A stretch of 64,000 nt of DNA from Hexactinellida sp. DTS-2022 (taxonomy: Eukaryota; Porifera; Hexactinellida): NCBI GenBank assembly GCA_028753945.1, contig JAPNXP010000006.1, positions 3,100,001 through 3,164,000 on the forward strand, written 5' to 3'. Each line of letters starts with the position of its first letter. Within the stretch, counting starts at the first letter, position 1. The notes beneath the pieces are model-generated. The model had not been told where the DNA came from, did no database searches, and saw nothing but the letters and a program-made list of their open reading frames with translations. Made by a program: the position numbers and the translations under genes. This document shows positions 48,506-60,287 of the stretch, one piece after another.

Positions 48506-48836
48506 TATGTTACGAGATGAGGCCACGTCCTAGTATCGAAGACTAGCCGCTCTAGCTGACCCCATCCCGTAAGGATGTTACGTGTGTGGTTTCGTCCCAT
48601 TGCAGAGACTCATCAGGAGGGTAACCCTCGACCACCATGCGTACTGTCGCACCTCTCGCTCCAGCCCGCAGCTCCTGCGAGTGCCGTACTGCCCATGTAC
48701 TCCATAGTCCTAAACTATGGTTACCAGTCGTACTGCCGGCCTGTGAATACTCACTTACCTATGAGTCTGCCCGTACTGCCACCTATAGTCTTTCCCAAGG
48801 ACTATACTCCTGAAGGCTACAGGTGATATCTATAAC
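48506..48836 (-). repeat. Hammerhead-bearing repeat, copy B
   Basis: Direct tandem partner of copy A with a period of exactly 504 bp; one difference noted (agctgctc in A, agccgctc in B). The 173-bp spacer ends in a hairpin, GTAACATAAGTACT against AGTACTTATGTTAC, immediately before copy B. Confidence 0.9.
48586..48635 (-). ncRNA. Hammerhead ribozyme (type I), copy B
   Basis: Same core and stems as copy A. Cleavage at both copies in one transcript would release a 504-nt monomer. Confidence 0.9.
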
Positions 48837-49613
48837 AAGTAGAGTAGAACATTTGAGAATAAAGGCTTTTGTACAAGGACATGGGCTAGTATACTTTAAT
48901 AATTCTGAGTATGGTTAAACAACAAAGGTATTTAGACAGGTAGAGGAGTGGATTATCAGACTGAACAGACTGTAAACAATTTTTAAAAAGATACAAAAGG
49001 ACACAGTGTAAGAAAGCAGTTAGCATGACTGCCTGAGAAGGACTGTCATTCTAAAAATAGGACATTTGGACACCCTGCTCGTCAGGTCCTTTGGCCAAAA
49101 CCCTCCACCCCCCTGGCCCACCCTCGCGAGACCCCCTGGCCCCCCCTCGCCCCCCGGGTTTGACACGAGGGGGGGCTAGGGCCCCCCTGCCCCCCCCGGG
49201 TTCGGCGCCTATGCTTACAATAACATTATCTAGCAGATAGTAGGCTTATGCAATATGTCTATAGTATTCAGTATACTATAGAGTAATTACAATATGCAGA
49301 AGATGGCTGATTTACATAAAAAACCGTTAATAAAACGTAGAATTGATTAGCGCCTAATAAATTTAATTGATATATAGAAAGAACATCCTTAGGAGAATAC
49401 AACCTCTATATTTTCAATAACTAATTCGAATTATTAAAGAGTCACTGGACCAGAATACAAATTTCGATATAACTGACGGACAAAAGCGAAATTGAGAAAT
49501 CGGGCTTCGAGGTGATCATCTCCAGGAAATTATATATCTCCTGTCCAAATTTTAAATCTCTATCACCAATGGTTTAGTCAGTCCATCGCGTACGCCCGGC
49601 CGGGTACTATAGG

Positions 49614-49861
49614 CAAGGCCGGCGATAGGGGGGGGGCTGTCGGGACAAAATTCCCAGGGCCCGGGACCTCCAAGGGGCCCGGCCGCGTCGCCGGTAGCGA
49701 CGTCAGTCTCTGATAACTGTTAATGTAAAAATTTACATAATAAACGTGCTAAAATATCTTCAAGATATCACTCAGAAATTTAACGAAATTCACACAAATT
49801 TAGAGAAGTGGGCCCGTGTACATGTCCGTCCTGGGCCCGTGTATGGCTATCGCCGGCCTTG
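49614..49861. mobile_element. hAT-like MITE with exact 8-bp duplication
   Basis: The ends CAAGGCCGGCGATAG and CTATCGCCGGCCTTG (with 'ggc' inside) are inverted. ACTATAGG flanks it at 49606-49613 and 49862-49869. The interior is GC-rich at the left and AT-rich at the right. Confidence 0.85.
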
Positions 49862-50498
49862 ACTATAGGTCACTTCGTACCCAACACCCTTTCGTACCTT
49901 AATCACGACAACTTCGTACCCAATACTCTTTCGTACTCAACACTTTTTCGTACCCGATACTATTCCGTACTTGACATTATTACATTTAGGTATAAATAAA
50001 GTTTAAGTATTAATAGTGTACTTCTAAATCTAAATCATTAAATTCTCTATCAAAGTCAAGTTAGTCAACACAGCATATTTATCCTGAAAGAGGTCCGTTC
50101 AATGGCCGAATGCTCTTAGTAATTGGGACGTGGAGATCTCGTTGTCCTGATAGCGTCGCCAATTTCAAATATCTTTCCCTGAAGTTTTCTGTGTTGTGTC
50201 CGTTGATGTCGCCGCAGTTTCCTTTCTGAAATTAGCCGAAGATGGAGCTCACAGTTAACGACTCGAAGTATAGAAGTGGGATTAAAACATACAGCTGCAG
50301 ATTTCCGTTATCTACAGCTTTGGAGTTCAATCGACGGTGGTAACCTTCTAAATCATTGTTCGTTCTTATGCCCTGTGTAGTATCGGGGCCGGGTTAGTGT
50401 TGTGATGGAGACACACCCCGGCAGGAGGCACGAGTGTCGTGATGGAGACACCGTGGCAATAAGGAAGCGTGACCACCCACAGGCGTGAGTGGAGTCAT

Positions 50499-50548
50499 GG
50501 GGTCGAGGGTCACCCTCCTGATGAGTTCCTGTAATGGAACGAAACCCC
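50499..50548 (+). ncRNA. Hammerhead ribozyme (type I), copy C, diverged
   Basis: GGGGUC|GAGGG-UCA-CCCUC, CUGAUGAG, UUCC-UGUAAU-GGAA, CGAAACCCC. Stem III is GGGG/CCCC instead of GUGG/CCAC, and stem II is GUUCC/GGAAC instead of GUCCC/GGGAC, so both helices changed on both sides while the core is unchanged. The surrounding ~200 bp (repeated 'gtgatggagacac') is unlike copies A, B, D and E. Confidence 0.88.
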
Positions 50549-51260
50549 ACTAGTAGGTTATGTACGCTACTAGTCTACAGTTGCCCATCGTCGTAGTCTC
50601 CGTTACTACACCCTGCATGAATACACACCAGTTTGAAGGTTTAAACACCGTTGAAAGAATCCATGTATTCTCTACATACTGGAATAGGGGCTGAATATGT
50701 GTTGTGGCTTTTCCTTAAGTGTATTGAACACAGGGATTATTCTTTGACAATTTTCTTGCATACGATGCATAGGTCACTCATAATTATTGATTAAGAGTAT
50801 TTAAAACAGTATTTATACTCAAACATTTGTTTCGTCGACAAACCTAAGAAGGACACTTTTTTCGTGAATACATAAACAACTGTCACTGCATTGATAACAC
50901 TTATGATTATTTACCAAAAACAATTAGCCATTAGTCAACAAATTCGCACCACAAAGACACTTTGGTCACATTAAATAATACATGTTAACATTGGGCCCGA
51001 AATTATGATGGGTACGAAATTGTGTTAGGTACGAAATTGCAATTTAGTGCGAAATGGCAGGAGTAGAAATTGTTTTGTAGCGAAATGACTTGTATTCCGG
51101 CCGCCCGGCCGGAAGTCTGGCAGAGGTAAATTCAATAGTGTGCACTTATAGTATAAAACTATAGTAGGACCCTACTATAACGTTTTTTACTAGAAGAAGC
51201 ACACTAAAAAATTAATAAAATAAGCCTCCAATAATGTGGTTTATAATTTTGACATTTAGT

Positions 51261-53028
51261 CATAGACTACTTTAATAGAAGGACTAGTATCTGACAATCT
51301 GGGATTGCGGAACTTGGGTCCCAAGTTCAATTTGGATCCCATCATATCTTGGGTTGTACACATGCTAGAGCCTTCATCTTGATGTCAAACATGGGATTTT
51401 GAGGGATGAGAAATTAATTAATTACGCTTTTGACATTTTACCACGTCACCTAAAGGTCATTTTAACACAAATAGTCTTTGTAAATATGTATATATTTCTA
51501 TGTTCAGAGTTGATTGAATAAACAAGAAGACCCACGGGGCTGATTTTTGGCATGCAGGGGTATTTTGGGTCTGGCTCGGACAAGTTCGAGTCTTGAACCA
51601 AAATTCACACCTACCATAGATTTATGACGTCATTGTCACCTTTTCCAAAATGTGAAAATCCACCTATTAGCTTATAACTCACGCTCCATGAGAGATAGAA
51701 ACGTGAAAATTTAATACAATATGTATATTAATAGCACCTACATATCTCCCACCAAAATCACAAATATGCTTCCTCATTTTCCAATCACAAGTATTTCTAA
51801 TTATTACGTCATCATGATAATGCAAAAGAAATTGGAAAATGAGGAAGCATATTTGTGATTTTGGTGGGAGATATGTAGGTGCTATTAATATACATATTGT
51901 ATTAAATTTTCACGTTTCTATCTCTCATGGAGCGTGAGTTATAAGCTAATAGGTGGATTTTCACATTTTGGAAAAGGTGACAATGACGTCATAATTCCAT
52001 GGTAGGTGTGAATTTTGGTTCAAGACTCAACTTGTCCGAACCAGACCCAAAATACCCCTGCATGCCAAAAATCAGCCCCGTGGGTCTTCTTGTTTATTCA
52101 ATCAACTCTGAACATAGAAATATATACATATTTACAAAGACTATTTGTGTTAAAATGACCTTTAGGTGACGTGGTAAAAGGTCAAAAGTGTAATTAATTA
52201 ATTTCTCATCCCTCAAAATCCCATGTTTGACACCAAGATGAAGGTTCTAGCATGTGTACAACCCAATATATGATGGGACCCAAATTGAACTTGGGACTGT
52301 CACGCCAAAATTGGTCCGGGTAAAAAGTGGTCCGGCCGGACCACTTTTGACTGCCAAAACTGGTCCGGGACCAATTTTGGCCGGCCATAAATGGTCCGGT
52401 CGGACTAGCTTTGGTCGCCAAAAATGGTCCGGCCGGACCAGTTTTGGTCGCCAAAGGCGGTCCCCATTGGCCAAAGGTGGTCCCCGCCGGACCAGTTTTT
52501 GGCAGCCATTCCAAGACAATAATCATAGAGCTTTTTATCATTCATCAATACAAGAATACATAGAGATGCAAATGTTTTCACAATAGTCAATAATACACAA
52601 TTACAAAGTTGATTCTTTACACCGTAACTCCATGTCTCCATATATCACAATTACAAAACCAATTCTTTTCACTATTATTAATGCCTTCATACATACTTAC
52701 AAGCGACTCCTTTTTCCCCTGATCCATAGTAGACAATTAGAAAAAGATACTTTTTCAATTTAATAATTGATCGTCCTATACAATTTCGCACTAGTGAGAG
52801 GTTTGTTATAGCAACTTTAGTGCGATCTAGCAAAAAGTTTAGGTCGGACCTATTTTAGCAAGCTAGGACCATTTATGGCAGGCCAAAATTGGTCCCGGAC
52901 CATTTTTGGCCGAGCCAAAATTGGTCCGACCGGACCAGTTTTGGCCCGGACCAATTTTTTCGTGACAGGACCCAAGTTCCGCAATCCCAGATTGTCAGAT
53001 ACTAGTCCTTCTATTAAAGGAGTCTATG
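51261..53028. mobile_element. Palindromic (foldback) element with 8-bp duplication
   Basis: Arms of about 520 bp diverge from a 50-bp loop near 51808. The ends CATAGACT.CTTTAATAGAAGG are inverted. CATTTAGT flanks both sides (51253-51260, 53029-53036), a hAT-sized duplication. The right arm is split by the element at 52297-52968. A diverged piece of the same arm lies at about 53355-53500. Confidence 0.88.
52297..52968. mobile_element. Nested element rich in GGTCCGGCCGGACC palindromes
   Basis: The ends CTGTCACG and CGTGACAG are inverted, followed inside by 'ccaaaattggtccgg' blocks. Comparison with the intact left arm (cttgggtcccaag) shows an insertion that duplicated GA (52295-52296, 52969-52970). 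Open frames through it on both strands read the palindromes and are not genes. Confidence 0.8.
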
Positions 53029-53036
53029 CATTTAGT

Positions 53037-53520
53037 ATATACCGGAAATAGGCACCAAAATTGACAAATTTGACAATTCGAAATCTTAATGAATACGTCA
53101 ACATATGGTAACGAGTAAGCACATTGGACAATATGGTGATAATTATAAACATGTCCACAACATTAATGTTCTATTAAATATACAAATTTTATCTCGCATA
53201 GTGTGCGAATTATGTGCGATTAAGTGAATTCTCCCAATTTTGTATTATTATTATTATTATGACATAGTAATTTAAAACAAATAAGTACAGTATATTCATG
53301 ATATTCCGAATGAAATAAGTAGGCACTATAAATATACACAATATCACTATTAATGTGACAAATTTTCACGTTTCTATCTCAGAAGGAATGTGAATTATGA
53401 GCAAATAGGTCGATTTTCACACATTCAAAAACTGCGACAATTACATCAAATGGTAGGTGGGAATTTCGCGCAAGACTCAAACTTGTCTGAGGCAGACCCA
53501 AATAACTGAGAAAATATTCT
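53037..53520. other. Unassigned DNA with an old foldback-arm fragment
   Basis: From about 53355 ('ttttcacgtttctatctcag') to 53505 the sequence is a diverged copy of 51895-52060. The rest shows nothing recognisable. Confidence 0.55.
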
Positions 53521-53837
53521 GATTTGTGGAGGTATTTAAAAGTACTGAGCGCATGGGCCTACGGTACTAAGCGCATGCGGCTACGGTACTGAGCGCATGC
53601 GCCTATCGTACTGAGCGCATGCGCCTCTATATTTAATTTACATATCAAAACAGCATATATTAAAAAGTACAATACGCATGTCCCTTTTAGATATCGTGGG
53701 TGTCAGTTAGTAATAGGCATTCTAGTAGGAATTCTAACGCTGGCGATAGCTGTATATTTACCAGGATATGCGTTAATCTGTATTTTACATTTAAAACTTC
53801 ATTCTGCAAACCTTATTTATTTATTTATTATGTGACG

Positions 53838-54155
53838 AGTATCACCTAGAGCCTTCAGGAGTAGTGTCCTTGGGAAAGGCACTAGGTGGAAGTACGGGAC
53901 ACTACATGAGTAGTCTGTAGATAGTCCGGCAGTACGACTGGTAACCATAGTCTAGGACTATGGATACATGGGAAGTACGGCACTCGCAGGAGCCACGGGC
54001 TGGAGCGAGAGGTGCGGCAGTACGCATGGTGGTCGAGGGTTACCCTCCTGATGAGTCCCTGCAATGGGACGAAACCACACACGTAACATCCCTATGGGAT
54101 GGGGTCAGCTAGAGCGTCTAGTCCTCATACTAGTACGTGGCCTCATCTCATAACA
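53838..54155 (+). repeat. Hammerhead-bearing repeat, copy D
   Basis: About 85% similar by eye to copies A/B, opposite orientation, inserted just inside the left inverted repeat of the 7.5 kb transposon. Confidence 0.85.
54029..54078 (+). ncRNA. Hammerhead ribozyme (type I), copy D
   Basis: GUGGUC|GAGGG-UUA-CCCUC, CUGAUGAG, UCCC-UGCAAU-GGGA, CGAAACCAC. All three stems are perfectly paired, making it the best-formed copy. Confidence 0.92.
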
Positions 54156-54236
54156 ATTATATAAAACTATTCTGCCTTTAATTAAGGCACATGCTGAATT
54201 GTACTTTTCCAAAACATGATTTAGAAATACTGGTAG

Positions 54237-56320
54237 TTGCATAAGGAGATGCCTCTATTCACAAAAGGAAACTCAAGAGAAAGACTCACACGAACTCTAA
54301 AACTTTTTACTGAGGTGACTGGTGAAAGTTTTGGAGTGATATTTACTTGGCAGGGTGAGCTCTCCATTATCGGCAGTGAAAGCTTCAAAAATTTCATTGC
54401 TGAACACAGTAATGAGATTTGGTAGTCCATTGGGTGTCAGACCAAGGCACAAGGGCGTGGTGCAAATGTCTCGAAGCCAGAACATGAAGAACATTTGTTA
54501 GAACTTGTAAATAGCGATGGTTATTTGTACTGCACAGTGTGTAAACTTAGAAAAATTGTTGCATTGATCACTCAAAAGGAAGTTGGTATGTTAATTAATT
54601 AAATTTCTAAGTATTTTTAATACAGTAAGTTCTCCATTATGCAACACTCCTCTAACGGTCAATGTTCTCTAATAGTCCACCTGAGACACCTTGTCCACTT
54701 GTAGTAAACTATTAAAGAGAACAAACCTTACCTGTTTTTGGTCTAGCTGTAACCTTACTTCTGTTCGATATAGTCTATACTACTTCTATTAATTAATTAA
54801 ATTGAGCTTGCAGGTACGTGTACCTTGTATTAGATTTGAGTCACAAACTACTATTACATTAGCCGACTTAGATGACCAAAAAAACTTGTACTGAATGCAA
54901 TATAAATGATTTATATTTGATTTATATATAGGCAAGATGCGTGATTATTGGGGAGAAGAAAAGTTCAAACCTCTGTGGTGGCCCGAGGAAATCACTTTCA
55001 ACAAATTGAAGTTAAAACCACAAAAGGACCTGCTGTTGATAATAGAGTCCTACAAGGCCTTTCTCTCACCTGACTTGGGAAGTTATTCCTCAACTCGTGG
55101 TCGTGACAGGTCACCAATAATGGAGAGGAATACATATGGCGATAACAACAAGTTAGAAACCCATAAATCCGTCGTTATTCAAGGTGAAGTAACAGATATC
55201 GATACTTCAAACGACTCTTTCTTTCCTACTATTCCAATACTGCAACCTGATCTTACTTCATTCACTAATCAGAGAGAAACGCTTGCTATTTTATCGAATG
55301 CGAAACCACTCCTCCCCATTTATCAATCAATTTGCATTGATGACCCTGTAGTTGTCACATAAATAGGAGATCGTGCACATGTAGAACCTCCAAAGATACT
55401 AACTGAAGAGGTTAGGAGAAAGTGTATCCAAGAGCTCTCTAATTCCAATACATTTTTAAGCGATACAACTATCAACGTGTTTAGTGTGAGTTATATTAAG
55501 TAATTCTCGTTGAATCGATTATTCCAGTATAATTTATTAATTGAACTAAATATCTGTAGGACATTTTAAAGAATAGTTTCCCGAACATCTTGGGACTCCA
55601 GGATACGATTCTCTCTCAGGTGCGTTTATGTTTACAAGTTGATTATTTTTAACTATCAAAATAATTGAATTTTCACATCCACATGATAAGATACAAATAA
55701 TTAGTATTTAGGAAGTTTATCTTACTACTTTTAGAACCGCGCCTTCGTGAAAGCTCCTTTGAATTCTATACAAATTCACCATAATGGAGCCTTGCACTGG
55801 ATTTGTTCGACAATAGACACTTACCGAAAAGTGTTTGTTTATGACTCACTGTTCCATAAACATACCACGGAAGAGATTGATACCCAGTTAGCTCTTCTAT
55901 ACGGCAAAGATAAAGGCAACTTAAGTGTTACAGTTGTGCCGATTCAACAACAGAGAGGGCCATCAGATTGTGGGTATTCGCTTCTGCTGTTTGCACCGCC
56001 CTTGCAGCAGGAGAAGACCCAACACTTTTGCGTTGGCGCCAGGACAAGATGCGCGCACATATGATAAGATGCCTAGAATCTGAAATAGTAACTCCATTTC
56101 CAACAATTCAATCGCAAAGATTAAGAACGAGATAACCCTAAATGTAGAACACATTTTTGTAGTTAAGCTTTGGTGTTACTGTAGACTACCGACCTACTCG
56201 TACAAATTTATGGTAGAGTGTCAACAGTGCAAAGGCTGGTTTCACAAGCCTTGCATAGGATTACCAGACACCGATATAACTGTGAACGTATTCATTTGCA
56301 ATACATGTACTCATTTGTAG
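54237..56320 (+). pseudogene. Transposon-borne Ulp1-like cysteine protease with PHD finger
   Basis: A multi-exon plus-strand gene. Upstream blocks include RLTRTLKLFTEVTGESFGV, LLELVNSDGYLYCTVCK and RDYWGEEKF..LWWPEEITF. The Ulp1 (C48) domain begins TFLSDTTINVF, continues DILKNSFPNILGLQDTILSQ, and has ALHWICS (catalytic His), VYDSL (Asp) and PIQQQRGPSDCG (Gln and Cys), then AVCTALAAGEDPTLLRW and MRAHMIRCLESE. A final exon (about 56164-56320) encodes a C4HC3 PHD finger: WCYCRLP, CQQCKGWFHKPC, FICNTC, stop. Such proteases remove SUMO from targets, and PHD fingers read histone tails. Damage: an in-frame TAA near 55360, a missing G after the DCG codons (about 55968) that shifts the frame, and frame changes near 54420. 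Introns at 55490-55560 and 55624-55734 have usable sites. Confidence 0.75.
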
Positions 56321-56436
56321 TTCATACTTGTGGTTTATTTAATATTTATTTTCATATATAAAACATTATTTTGTAATGATATATGTAGATTAGTAATATT
56401 TATTATATAACTGCAAAATAGTAAACATATGATGAA

Positions 56437-58086
56437 CTAACTGTTTTTGTTAATCTCTGTCCTAAGGTTCCAACAAGCGATAAAATACCTAGTATTATAA
56501 AACACATTGTCAATATTCATGTAAGTAATTTGAGTTGATATCCTTCGCAATGATGAAAAGAACTGTTCACAAATCTGAGAGTTGAGAGTATCAAATTCCT
56601 CCATGTGTATTGAGATCATCTTATAGGAACTATTGCATCGATGGTTATTCATGTGAAAACGGTCAATGAGGAATGTCGTTTTTCGAAATAATTTTGGGTT
56701 TGTTTGGGTTATGTTTTAAAATCTGCATTTTTTGAAAGATTGTTCCCAAATCTTTTCTAGGTCTTGCATTTCCTTCAGATAATAAAACGACTGTACTAAG
56801 TTCAACCTTAGTTAATAGAGAGAATTGAAATAATCCTGTTATAGACTCTTGATGGCAAAAATGTTCTATCACTCGCTTTACAAGAGGATAATCTTGATCG
56901 ATTATTACTCTTTGCCCATCAGTACTGCTACTAAAAGTAACATAATCTGCGAACTCTCTAACATCGAGTGAAGTTACAGTATTATGAAAAACACGATTAC
57001 TCAAACCTCCTTGACAATATTCAATTAGCTGTTTTCTCGAATCTGTATTTTGTATAAAGACCCGTTCTGAAATTGGAATTGGTTCATAGATTTGACCTTC
57101 ATCATATTGGTTGAAATACTCTGGTATGTTTTTAACAGTCCCCATCATAATTCCATCCATAATAATTACATCTGGGTTGTCTTTGCATTTAGGACAAGTA
57201 AATGTTTTCGGGTAATCAATTTCAATCATCCTTAAGTAGGAATTCCAGCCATGCCGCACAATATGATATAGAAACCTCAGTGGTATCCCCATCCTTGAAA
57301 ATTTGCTATTCTTCGCCACATACATAAAATATTTCAAAACATATAAAGGAATTAGTAGGACCATGTAATGTTCTTTTTGTGTCACAGGTATATTTAATAA
57401 TGTATTCATTAGTTTGACTTGATCAGTTAGTATACACTCTAATTACCTTAAATAGCTGTGAAGAGGATTTCGCGAAAGAGTCATAAGCTCGCTATATTCA
57501 TAAAGCATCGCATAATGTATGAAATAGCAGTTGTTAATGTTTAGCAATAGAAATCGTTGGCCTTCGAAAACTTGTTGACATTCACAGGGTCCAATACATC
57601 GTGAACGGTAAACTATGTAGAAAGTAAGTAATAAATGCTGCAGATTGTAATACATATTAAAATAAAGCATTTTATTGAATGAGAGTTAGTTTCAATATAT
57701 GTTTAATTAGTAAAATATATTACCTTTATGGTCTTTAAGATCATGAATATCATTATCCATGTAAATGATGATGCCTTTTCGCTCCAATTTGAAATTGTTC
57801 AAAGCAAAACCATTACTGCAAAATCTAGCTTCAGGGTAAATATCGATTGGTAAATGAAGACCATTGGTGAGCTGTTGACGATAGACTGAAGCTAATGATT
57901 CATCTAATGTGTTTGGAATAGGTAACGTTGATATGGTGGAGTATTCATCAGTGATTGTTCTATTTTGGGAGAGGTCTCTACGTCCAGTTGAGATGATATT
58001 TCTTTAACTAAGGAGAAGTACTTGCATTTATTCTCGCAACTAGCACAGTTCCAAATATTCTCCCTGAAAATGAAACAATGGTACAC
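56437..58086 (-). pseudogene. Cys-cluster transposase-like gene (KDZ/CxC, HMGXB3-like)
   Basis: The minus strand from 58086 reads IWNCASCENKCKYF (Cys cluster), ESLASVYRQQLTNGLHLPID, YPEARFCSNGFALNNF, MDNDIHDLKDHK (donor GTAATA). It continues SRCIGPCECQQVFEGQRFLL, SRNPLHSYLR, FLYHIVRHGWNSYLRMIEID, TFTCPKCKDNPDVIIMDGI and VVLLSEGNARPRKDLGTIF. After a frame change near 56690 come TFLIDRFHMNNHRCNSSYK and LNSQICEQFFSSLRRISTQI. The CPxC...DG block, the FxIDRFHxxNHxC block and the terminal EQFFSSLRRI helix are the order I associate with KDZ-type transposases and the related vertebrate gene HMGXB3. The frame changes at about 57925 and 56690 indicate decay unless introns remove them. The exact family is uncertain. 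Confidence 0.55.
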
Positions 58087-58484
58087 GACATCGTCTGTTA
58101 AGAAAATAGTTTACGATCAATCGTGTAATAGGAGACATTTTCTTTCTGGCGTGGCAAAGTTGATTCTAGAGAGGTTTCTGAGCAGTATTCGAATGCCTTA
58201 TAGTGATAACATTCATTTGTAAAGCACTGTAAGCATTGTTTCTCGCGCGTATTAATCACTATTTTCTTTTTGGAGATTGATAGTTTTCCTGAATTAATTA
58301 ATTAAGATAAAATAATGTCAAGTTCGTATGCATAAAATCATGTCGAATTAATAATTACGAGCCCTTCGGTCTCGGTCGCTTTGCGACAGATCGGTGCTAC
58401 GCACCTCAAGTTAACGGCCGCTGAGCGGCCTTACTCCTCACATTTTCTACCATGGAAATGGTAGATAGCTACAGTATCTAATTT

Positions 58485-60195
58485 TCATTAATTTGTTTAC
58501 CTATTTTGTGTAAACAACAACAACAAATATTCATATTAGAAAATTTTAACCGCGAAAATCGTGTTCAGCACACTTGTTTACTTATAATACCTATTGAAAG
58601 TTAACTTCTAGGTTGATTTTGAATTTTCATTAAATTGTTTAGCTATTTTGAGTAAACAACAACAACAACAACAACAAATATTCATATTAGAAAATTTTAA
58701 ACGCGAAATTCGTGTTCAGCATACTTGTTTACCTATAATACCCGTTGAAAACTAACTTCTAGGTTGATTCTGAATTTTCATTAATTTGTTTACCTATTTT
58801 GTGTAAACAACAACAACAAATATTCATATTAGAAAATTTTAACCGCGAAAATCGTGTTCAGCATACTTGTTTACCTATAATACTCGTTGAAAGCTAACTT
58901 CTAGGTTGATTTTGAAATTTCATTAATTTGTTTACCTATTTTGGGTAAACAAAACAATAAATATTCATATTAGAAATTTGTAAATGCGAAATTCGTGTTC
59001 AGCATACTTGTTTACCTATAATACTCGTTGAAAGCTAACTTCTAGGTTGATTTTGAAATTTCATTAATTTGTTTACCTATTTTGTGTAAACAACAACAAC
59101 AACTACAAATATTCATATTACAAATTTAAAAATGCGAAATTTGTGTTCAGCATACTTGTTTACCTATAATACTCGTTGAAAGCTAACTTCTAGGTTGATT
59201 TTGAATTTTCATTAATTTGTTTACCTATTTTGTGTAAACAACAACAACAACTACAAATATTCATATTACAAATTTAAAAATGCGAAATTTGTGTTCAGCA
59301 TACTTGTTTACCTATAATACTCGTTGAAAGCTAACTTCTAGGTTGATTTTGAATTTTCATTAATTTGTTTACCTATTTTGTGTAAACAACAACAACAACT
59401 ACAAATATTCATATTACAAATTTAAAAATGCGAAATTTGTGTTCAGCATACTTGTTTACCTATAATACTCGTTGAAAGCTAACTTCTAGGTTGATTTTGA
59501 AATTTCATTAATTTGTTTACCTATTTTGGGTAAACAAAACAATAAATATTCATATTAGAAATTTGTAAATGCGAAATTCGTGTTCAGCATACTTGTTTAC
59601 CTATAATACTCGTTGAAAGCTAACTTCTAGGTTGATTTTGAAATTTCATTAATTTGTTTACCTATTTTGTGTAAACAACAACAACAACTACAAATATTCA
59701 TATTACAAATTTAAAAATGCCAAAATCGTGTTCAGCATACTTGTTTACCTATAATACTCGTTGAAAGCTAACTTCTAGGTTGATTTTGAAATTTCATTAA
59801 TTTGTTTACCTATTTTGTGTAAACAACAACAACAACTACAAATATTCATATTACAAATTTAAAAATGCTAAAATCGTGTTCAGCATACTTGTTTACCTAT
59901 AATACTCGTTGAAAGCTAACTTCTAGGTTGATTTTGAAATTTCATTAATTTGTTTACCTATTTTGTGTAAACAACAACAACAACTACAAATATTCATATT
60001 ACAAATTTAAAAATGCTAAAATCGTGTTCAGCATACTTGTTTACCTATAATACTCGTTGAAAGCTAACTTCTAGGTTGATTTTGAATTTTCATTAATTTG
60101 TTTACCTATTTTGTGTAAACAACAACAACAAATATTCATATTAGAAATTTATAAACGCGAAATTCGTGTTCAGCATACTTGTTTACCTATTATAA
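58485..60195. repeat. Minisatellite, about 12 units of 140-150 bp
   Basis: Units contain 'gtttacctattttgtgtaaac' (an inverted pair), 'caacaacaac', 'aatattcatatta', 'tgttcagcatacttgtttacc' and 'gctaacttctaggttgattt'. The middle units are nearly identical, suggesting recent amplification. It lies inside the 7.5 kb transposon between the transposase-like gene and the MADF-like exon. Confidence 0.92.
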
Positions 60196-60287
60196 CATTT
60201 GTTTACCTATTATAACATTTGAAAGTTAGTTTATATCCCAATATTAATTTCGGTTTCTATTCCCCCATCACTTTAATACAATCCGGA

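Larger units (their letters stand above)
45573..49213. mobile_element. hAT-like composite element (3.6 kb)
   Basis: CAGGGGCGCCGAAC at the left is matched by GGTTCGGCGCCTATG at the right, and an exact 8-bp duplication CTTACAAT flanks it (45565-45572, 49214-49221). It has absorbed the PIF element at 45979-47937 and the hammerhead repeats at 48002-48836. The GC-rich right end carries long C runs. No hAT transposase was seen. Confidence 0.85.
49580..51120. mobile_element. Element with inverted 'ttTCGTACCcaa' subterminal repeats
   Basis: The left side (49585-49990) has repeated 'ttcgtac(c/t)(c/t)aac'. The right side (50995-51120) has the inverted 'gttaggtacgaaat' series, both bounded by 'cccggccggg'-type GC palindromes. 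Exact ends and target duplication are not clear. It contains the hAT MITE at 49614 and a diverged hammerhead at 50499. Confidence 0.5.

Noticed and set aside
48071-48826. Two identical 83-codon plus-strand open frames
   Set aside because: They run antisense through the hammerhead repeats; identity comes from the repeat, and the sequence is explained by RNA structure.
52206-52641. Overlapping open frames of about 80-110 codons on both strands
   Set aside because: They read GGTCCGGCCGGACC palindromes of a transposon, giving the same Trp/Gly/Pro-rich wording in every frame.
58485-60195. CRISPR-like appearance of regular repeats
   Set aside because: Units are 140-150 bp with no unique spacers, in a eukaryotic transposon; it is a minisatellite.
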